In this document: positions 58,006-64,000 of the stretch, piece after piece | How positions within the stretch are numbered: the stretch's first letter is position 1 | How the letters are laid out: every line of letters begins with the position of its first letter | DNA from: Ligustrum vulgare | Taxonomy: Eukaryota; Streptophyta; Magnoliopsida; Lamiales; Oleaceae | NCBI GenBank assembly: GCA_963555705.1 | Contig: OY743187.1 | Coordinates: 17,250,133 to 17,314,132, forward strand | Length of the DNA stretch: 64,000 nt | Direction: 5' to 3' | Translations under genes and position numbers: made by a program | The notes under the pieces: generated by a model | Told to the model about the DNA's origin: nothing | The model's database searches: none | What the model saw: the letters and a program-made list of their open reading frames with translations, nothing else

Positions 58006-59330
58006 TAAGATATTACATTACAATAACAATAAAAATTTACAAATAACATAATAGCTTCTTTGAATAGTAAAAGTCAATTCGTATATTTATTTAAACAATA
58101 AATGACGATTATTTGCATCTTCGTAATCATAATCAAAATATACAAATAACAATAAAAATATTGTTTAATGGTACACATTAATCAAAACATCATTTTTTTC
58201 AAACTTATTTTCAACCACATACAATAAAGAAAATAATGTACGTATAAAGTTAAATAATACAAAATATAGAACAAAAAATTTAATTTTTTTGTATTAAATT
58301 AGATTATTTTTTTTCTTTTATAAAATGAAATAAAATAGAATTTTTTATTTAAATTAAATTCATTTCTGTTTATTGAATTTTAATTTTCTATTCACAGTTG
58401 AATTTTATTCTTTTGTTAACTATCAGTTTATTAATTGTATTCATAATTATTAAAATTTATTCTATTACCATAATTATTCAAATTTAAAAAACAACATAAT
58501 CAATTCAAATTATTGAAAACTTATTTAGAGAGTAAATGCCAATTTATATATTTAAATAAAATCGTATATTTCAATAATTTTTATACATTATTTTTAACTT
58601 CATTAAAATGAAAATTTACACAATTTTCTGCATTTGACTTTTGTATTTCATAATTTTTTTTTTCAATAAAAAATTTAGCACAATAATTATAAATGTATGT
58701 TGTAAAAACTTTTAGCCTTTGTTAGAAAATCCAAAAAAATATGTTTTTAATACAAATAAAAAAAAGAGGTAAGTAAATGCGGCTAACTGATAGCCGTCAC
58801 TTTTTTTTTTGAATGAATTAGCTGATAGTCTTGGCGGCCAAGTTTTTAGAATTATTTTTTTTATTAATTTCTTTTTAACTAAAATTGAGGGCGAAAACTC
58901 TTAGCCTCTATTTGGTAAATCCAAAAAAAAATACAGTTTCCAAATTATTTATTAACCACACATATTTTCTCTCTATTTTTCAATGATACATCTTACATAA
59001 AAAAAATAAAAAAAAATTTTAAACACAATTTTTTTTTACAAACATATCTATTTGAGAATTTTTGTAATTTATAAAAATGTTTATAAATTATTTTTTCAAA
59101 TTTATCGAGCACATGTTTATCTATATCTAATATTTAAATAAAGAAAAAAAAAAGCCTTTTTAAGAAAACAAAAAAAGCCAAAAAAAAAAAAAAAAGTAAA
59201 TGCGGCTGTCAACTGGTAGCTCAAATTTTAATTTTTTTTTTTTTTTTTTTTTTGTGTGGGGACTTTTGGGGGTGGAATTTTTTTGGGGGGGGGGGGGGGG
59301 GGCACTAAGCTCCTTTTATATAGTAGGAGA
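58006..59330 (-). mobile_element. Helitron module five, 5' end at 59330
   Basis: Its 5' end, A|TCTCCTACTATATAAAAGGA, is identical to that of module four over 20 bases. The interior at about 58451-58620 resembles 57737-57920 of module four (ATTCTATTACCATAATTATT, ACAACATAATCAAT, AGTAAATGCCAATTT), so the two are partial duplicates. No 3' hairpin separates them. Confidence 0.65.
59285..59302 (+). repeat. Homopolymeric G run beside the Helitron 5' end
   Basis: About 18 consecutive G residues lie 28 bp inside the module-five 5' terminus, preceded by a T run of about 22. The equivalent place in module four has GGGG only, and the autonomous Helitron has about 12 G at 8463-8474. Confidence 0.9.
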
Positions 59331-60236
59331 TATAGATATATATAGAATATAGATATAGATTTTTCAAGATCTCAATTTTCTATTAAATTAATTCCCTAAA
59401 AAATATTTCCTACTCATTTTCCAACTATCCAATCAACCCCATTATTATCCTTTCTTACACAATCTTCCTCCAACACTTAGAGAATTTACAATGAATGTGT
59501 TAAAGTACTTGTTAATATCATGTGTTAACTAATAGGTAATTTTATGTCTACATTGGATATGTTTACTTGTTTATTAAAAGTATCTTTTTAACTTATTTGT
59601 TAACGTTAACAAATATTTTAACGGATGACATTGCAAATAGAAGAGAGAAATAAGAAAGACAAACATTAAATTGGTTTATTTCTTATGTTTAGTTACTATT
59701 TTCTTTTTATTATAGAAACAATAGGCTGATTTGTTTATCAAAAAATTTTGATTTCCTCCATTTTATTTATTTATTATTATTTTTATTATGTATTTTATTT
59801 TTTTCTTCAATGGACGTTTTTTTTTTGTTTGTGAATTTATATAAAATAAGTTGTAATAAATAATAAATCTATATCTATATATTATACTACCTATAAAAGG
59901 GTTAGCTAAAGAAAAATAATTTTTATCATAATACTGTCAATAATAATTTATAATAATAAAAATAAAAATATATATAAAAGAGCCAACTCGAGAAAAATAT
60001 TTTTAAACCATAATACCCTTGATAATGATTTAAAAAAATTTATTTGTCCATCAATTAATTTTATTTTTATTAAATTGAATCGTTACTTTACTTTTGAAAA
60101 AATTGGTCCATATAATCTTGAGTTAAATTTTGATGGGTAAATTTAATACATCCAATGTGAGGCTCAAATAGTAACTAAAGTTAACATGTATATGTTGCAA
60201 TTAACATCTACTAAAATGTCTATGTGGTAGTATTTA
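59331..60236. other. Intergenic stretch with possible plus-strand Helitron 5' ends
   Basis: At 59868-59915 the plus strand reads TCTATATCTATATATTATAC followed by TACCTATAAAAGGGTTAGCT, resembling a Helitron 5' end. A second similar block (TATATATAAAAGAGCCAACT) lies at about 59967. No matching 3' end was found, and no gene is present. Confidence 0.4.
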
Positions 60237-60414
60237 AGAGTCTGTTTGGTAATGTGAATTTTTTTTATTTTTATAGTTATTTTGAATTTTTTGATGAATG
60301 TGTGATTTAAAAATATTTAAAAAATCAAAAATTGTAAGTTTAAGTAAGAATAAATTGTTGAAATTAAGTTTGTAAACTTGTCGTAAAACTTTTAGTTTTA
60401 CCAAACAAGTCCTA
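60237..60414. mobile_element. Tourist-like MITE upstream of ISU1
   Basis: The inverted ends GAGTCTGTTTGGTAA and TTACCAAACAAGTCC enclose about 178 bp of AT-rich non-coding DNA. It is the same family style as the MITEs at 29263, 46664, 46923 and 57354. Confidence 0.65.
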
Positions 60415-60437
60415 ACTAACAAAAGTTAACATAATCA

Positions 60438-60580
60438 ACTTTGCTACACTCATTGTGAGTATCACAATGAGGATGACAATTTGTCTACGTGACGCAATCC
60501 TCTTTTTTCACATATCACATCATCTTTTAAATCATCAACAACAACACTTCCACATTATCAAATTGTCATCTATATTGTCA
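60438..60580. mobile_element. MITE-like dispersed repeat in the ISU1 upstream region
   Basis: Near copy of 45717-45855. It ends about 125 bp before the ISU1 start codon, so it forms part of the proximal promoter. Confidence 0.65.
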
Positions 60581-60601
60581 AAATAATTAAATAATTGTGC
60601 G

Positions 60602-60704
60602 ATGCGTCTTACCACAGAATGCGTCTTACCACGTATTTCTTTTTTCTTGGCTTTCACGAGAACCCTAAAATTTCCATTCACAGCAATTCTTGAATCTATC
60701 CAAA
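60602..60704 (+). promoter_or_regulatory. Proximal promoter and leader of the ISU1-like gene
   Basis: The word ATGCGTCTTACCAC occurs twice, at 60603 and 60619. A telo-box-like AACCCTAAAA lies at 60661-60670, 35 bp before the start codon, as in many plant housekeeping genes. Confidence 0.4.
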
Positions 60705-62874
60705 ATGTTGAGGCACGCGAGTAAGATGATTCTGGGTCAAGGACTGCGATCCCCTTCGACGCGGGCGTTGGCCGTGGGAGCAGGTACGCCGCGGATGTAC
60801 CATGAGAGGGTTGTGGATCACTATAGCAACCCGAGGAATGTCGGGTCCTTCGACAAGAACGACTCTAATGTTGGTACGGGTCTGGTGGGCGCTCCCGCTT
60901 GCGGTGACGTCATGAAACTTCAGATCAGAGTCGATGAGGAGAGCGGAAAAATTGTTGATGCTTGCTTCAAGACGTTTGGATGCGGTTCTGCAATTGCCTC
61001 CTCCTCTGTTGGTTCGTTATCTATTTATAATTCTATCAAATTTTTAGTTTGTGGTGAATTTAATTGGTTGTTTTTGTGGAGAAATTTTCAGTTTTCTAAG
61101 TCGTTCTTATTAAGGTGAATTTCAGGGAAATTCTTTTCATAGGTGGATTAATCAATTTTTGGCTAATTAATGAGTTGGAAGGTCTCTAAATGTGAAAATT
61201 CAGAGCTCTAATGATTTACTGCTGCTCTGCAAAACTTTCTTTTGATAGAACTGATAAAATTGAATGAGTTGTTTCACTCTTCCTGGTTTTGTCTGCCAAG
61301 TTCCGAGTGGCATCCGCAGTTTTGGCTTTAACAATTGAGAATTGACATTTGGTTTCCAATAAATTATCAATTTATTAAAACCATATTGTTGAGATGGACG
61401 CCTCGTCCATTATGAGCATTGTAATTTATTGAGTTATTTTCAATAAAATTATGTTTCTTATCAAAAAAAAAAATTAACTGTGTCATGAAAATATGCACAT
61501 GAAATAGATTGCTGTTGATTGGTTCAGGCTGCTTGGATAAGATGATTTAGGTTTTTCTTCCATTCGGTTTTCAAAATTGTTCCACTATACTTTAGCTTTT
61601 GTACTGATAATCTTTTACTGCAACGGTGCATTGTTCAAGCACGATGCCATGGAAATTTAGGAAAGGAAGTGTATATGATTTTCTTTTTATAAACTTAAGA
61701 ACGATGACTCGCGAGTTTTGTGAAATAAGCAGCTAAGTTTATTTATTTATGCCATTTGATGCTTTTTATCATTTGTTGGTCGCAAAGGAGTTTCACTAAC
61801 AAAGCTTTGATTATCAGCTACTGAATGGGTGAAAGGGAAACAAATGGAGGAAGTCCTATCCATTAAGAATACGTAAGCTCAATTCTTTGTTGATTCTATG
61901 TAAACCTCACCCAAGATATTTTCTTTTGGTTCTCTTTCCGGTAACTTAGACTGCTTGTGGTAGTTTTGATTGCTTTTATTTGTCCTTTATATTTTCCCAT
62001 TTTGCAAAGTGTCCTGTGAGGTTTTGAACACCTAGCAACAATAATTGAAGTGAGGTTTTGTATTTTTATGCTCCTTTTGGTTTCAATTAGATTTCCTTTA
62101 ACCTTAGCTGGTCTTATCATTTCTTATTCTGTATATAATATAATGATAAAAATTCTCTTATTTCCTGTTTTCCCCTATTTTTCTATTTATATTACTTTCA
62201 CAGCTTTAGTACTTAAATTATTGTGTTAGGTATTCATTTTTAAAATTTAGTCTTTGTTCTGGGAATTCTTTAACCTGTGTACTACATATATTGTTATTTT
62301 TCTTTAAAATTAGATGTTCCAAAACATATTTGTGAAAGTGGTCAATAGCAAGAATCGGCAGAATATTCTGTGTGCTTATTGAATACTAGTCTTGAATAGA
62401 TAGATGCAGTTGGGAGATATTCTATGGTGCGACTATGTTACAGCAAATAGAAGAGTTGAAGGAAATGATTGACTACAATGTCTCGTGCCTTTTTTGTTGT
62501 CGGTTTTGTCCCCTTTTGAGAATTTCTGTCTATTTAATATGAAAATGCCATCTTCAGAATTTTGTTGGGCGTATTTTCTATTTTGCAAATGTGTGCGTTG
62601 GTGCAGTCTATGCTTTAAACTATCTAATTTCCTAAAGAGCTCTTAAATCACTTTTTAGTTTCAATTTTTCTCTATGCCGAATAAATGTTTTACTCTATTA
62701 TATTGATGTTGTAGGGAAATTGCAAAGCATCTTTCACTTCCACCAGTGAAACTGCATTGCAGCATGCTCGCTGAAGACGCAATAAAGGCAGCTGTGAAAG
62801 ATTATGAGTCGAAGCGTGCAAAATCAAATGCTAGTGAAGAGGCTTCCCCTGTAGAGAGAGCTGCTGATGCCTGA
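60705..62874 (+). CDS. ISU1: Mitochondrial iron-sulphur cluster scaffold protein (ISU/IscU type)
   Basis: Scaffold on which cysteine desulphurase NFS1 and frataxin assemble iron-sulphur clusters in the mitochondrial matrix. Exons are 60705-61011, 61818-61872 and 62715-62874, with GT-AG introns and matching phases (1, then 2), giving 173 residues; Arabidopsis ISU1 has 167. Translation starts at the ATG at 60705 (MLRHASKMILGQGLRSPSTR), an Arg-rich mitochondrial presequence. The mature part begins near MYHERVVDHYSNPRNVGSFD. The three cluster-ligand cysteines are in GAPACGDVM, FKTFGCGSAIASS and LPPVKLHCSMLAEDA. The chaperone-binding LPPVK motif (HSCA/HSC20 recognition) is intact. No lesion is seen. 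An upstream in-frame extension lacks an ATG and is not used. Confidence 0.95.
61375..61480 (+). repeat. Possible retroposon tail in ISU1 intron 1
   Basis: GAGATGGACGCCTCGTCCAT contains a short hairpin and is followed by an AATAAAATT signal and a run of about 11 A. This looks like the 3' end of a polyadenylated retroposed sequence. The extent and family are unknown. Confidence 0.35.
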
Positions 62875-64000
62875 TGACGTATTTGTGAAAACTACTCTCA
62901 TATGATGACATTGTACTTTGAATTTCTTTCAAGACCTTTCTTTTTATTTTCCTTTACTCCCTCCCCCTCCCTGTAATGTACTCAGGAAGAATACAAGTGA
63001 GTATAGATTAAGTTATTTTTTTTGCTTGGAAAAATGGATGTTTAATTTAGTCAGAATCGAGGCTTTCACAATTCATAGGTCCTATAAGTCCTCCTACCAT
63101 ACTAAACTCATAGGGTAGTTACCTATGAGTTAATTGCCTTTTCTTTGCTTGTTAAAATGGATGTGTACTCTTTGGGGGTGAGTTTATTCTGGCAGTTTTT
63201 TTATTTTCTTTTTCGCTGCATACAGCATGGATCATGAATACAATATCAGCGTGGATGATGGAGAAAGAAGTCCTAGGACATTTAAGGTTCTGAAAATTCA
63301 CTGGTTCTGTCGTGCATGGGCAGAGTCAGCACCTGGCGTGGCTGCCTGTGTTGGTTCCACTGGAATTCATACTTGGGGATGGAATTCATGCTTAAAAGAC
63401 GAGAGATGAAATGGTGTTGAGTTCACCCCCAGATGATGGCAAATGCGGAGGTAACCACAATGAGTGATTTATTTAAAGTAATCGGTGATTGGGATGTGGT
63501 AAAGGCGGAAAAACATATCTGCAGGTGGTCAGTGATGAGAATTTGGCTCTCCCATTGGAGATCCTAATGGAGCAAAATCAGTGAAAAATGGGTTATCTGT
63601 GTTAGAATTACATAGACTAGTATATGAGAATTACTAGCAGCGTGGGGATAGTGGTGTTGAGAAATTTTATTAGAAGTTGATGATATGTGTCTTGAAATCA
63701 AACACAAACTTGGTCAACGAAAACAAGAAAAAGGATAAAACAATATATGAAATAAGAAGATTTCAAGCATAAAGAACGTGGTCATAAAAATTTAATTTGC
63801 ATCATTTCAACAAGATGAGAATGTTAAAGGGCTAATACACAAATTACTTTATGGGATTTCAAGTCAGAAAATCGGATTGCAAAAAGTACTTTTGAAACCT
63901 AAAAAGAAGGAACAAAGTATGAGCAATAAGAATAATTCTAAGTTTAAAAGAAAGAGAGTTTGGGGATAATTTCAATGTACAATATTGATTCAAGTGTTTT
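62875..64000. other. 3' region of ISU1 and downstream DNA, no gene seen
   Basis: Includes the ISU1 3' untranslated region. The open frame at 63227-63409 has no recognised domain and is not called. No terminal repeats were recognised to the window end. Confidence 0.45.

Noticed and set aside
63227..63409. 60-residue ORF downstream of ISU1
   Set aside because: Looks almost protein-like but has no domain, no splice partner and no family I recognise.

Overview
This is a nuclear chromosome segment from a flowering plant, almost certainly a eudicot. Genes have long AT-rich GT-AG introns, and the recognisable proteins are plant-specific (plastid phosphoenolpyruvate/phosphate translocator, BOI-type RING ligase, MYB98-like R2R3-MYB, FAR1/FHY3-related protein). 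Intergenic DNA is packed with Helitrons, MITEs, hAT relics and a tRNA-derived SINE. The species cannot be fixed from the sequence. I see no rRNA gene, intact tRNA gene, CRISPR array or operon.

Layout. 1-8.5 kb: a large minus-strand Helitron with a nearly complete three-exon Rep-helicase gene broken by one in-frame stop. 8.5-10.5 kb: an exon-like fragment and a field of decayed short repeats. 10.6-14.7 kb: a plus-strand FAR1-related gene that is degraded (nonsense codon and frameshift), with a pentatricopeptide-repeat gene fragment inside its first intron. 15.4-15.6 kb: a small CCHC plus GRF zinc-finger ORF. 18.1-21.8 kb: a hAT transposase pseudogene split by about 2.5 kb of foreign DNA. 22.4-25.3 kb: a non-autonomous Helitron (copy A). 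25.6-28.6 kb: an intact BOI-like E3 ligase gene (minus). 29-41 kb: gene-free, repeat-rich DNA with a Tourist-like MITE, a SINE with a 17-bp target duplication, a Helitron with clean ends, perfect direct repeats and hAT-like elements. 41.4-46.2 kb: a nine-exon PPT gene (plus) with two apparent 1-nt deletions. 46.6-47.3 kb: MITEs and a tandem duplication. 47.7-49.4 kb: an intact three-exon MYB98-like gene (minus). 51.6-59.3 kb: a head-to-tail series of minus-strand Helitron modules; its first member is a rearranged relative of copy A. 60.7-62.9 kb: an intact three-exon ISU-type iron-sulphur scaffold gene (plus).

The three clearly intact host genes (BOI-like, MYB98-like, ISU1-like) do not form a pathway; they are unrelated neighbours separated by transposon-derived DNA. 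Exon coordinates were derived by hand from splice consensus, phase continuity and remembered family architecture; no alignment was run. The most unusual material is the Helitron landscape: a nearly intact autonomous element, a pair of copies differing by a local inversion, and a multi-module head-to-tail array. No previously undescribed biological system was recognised beyond these structural observations.
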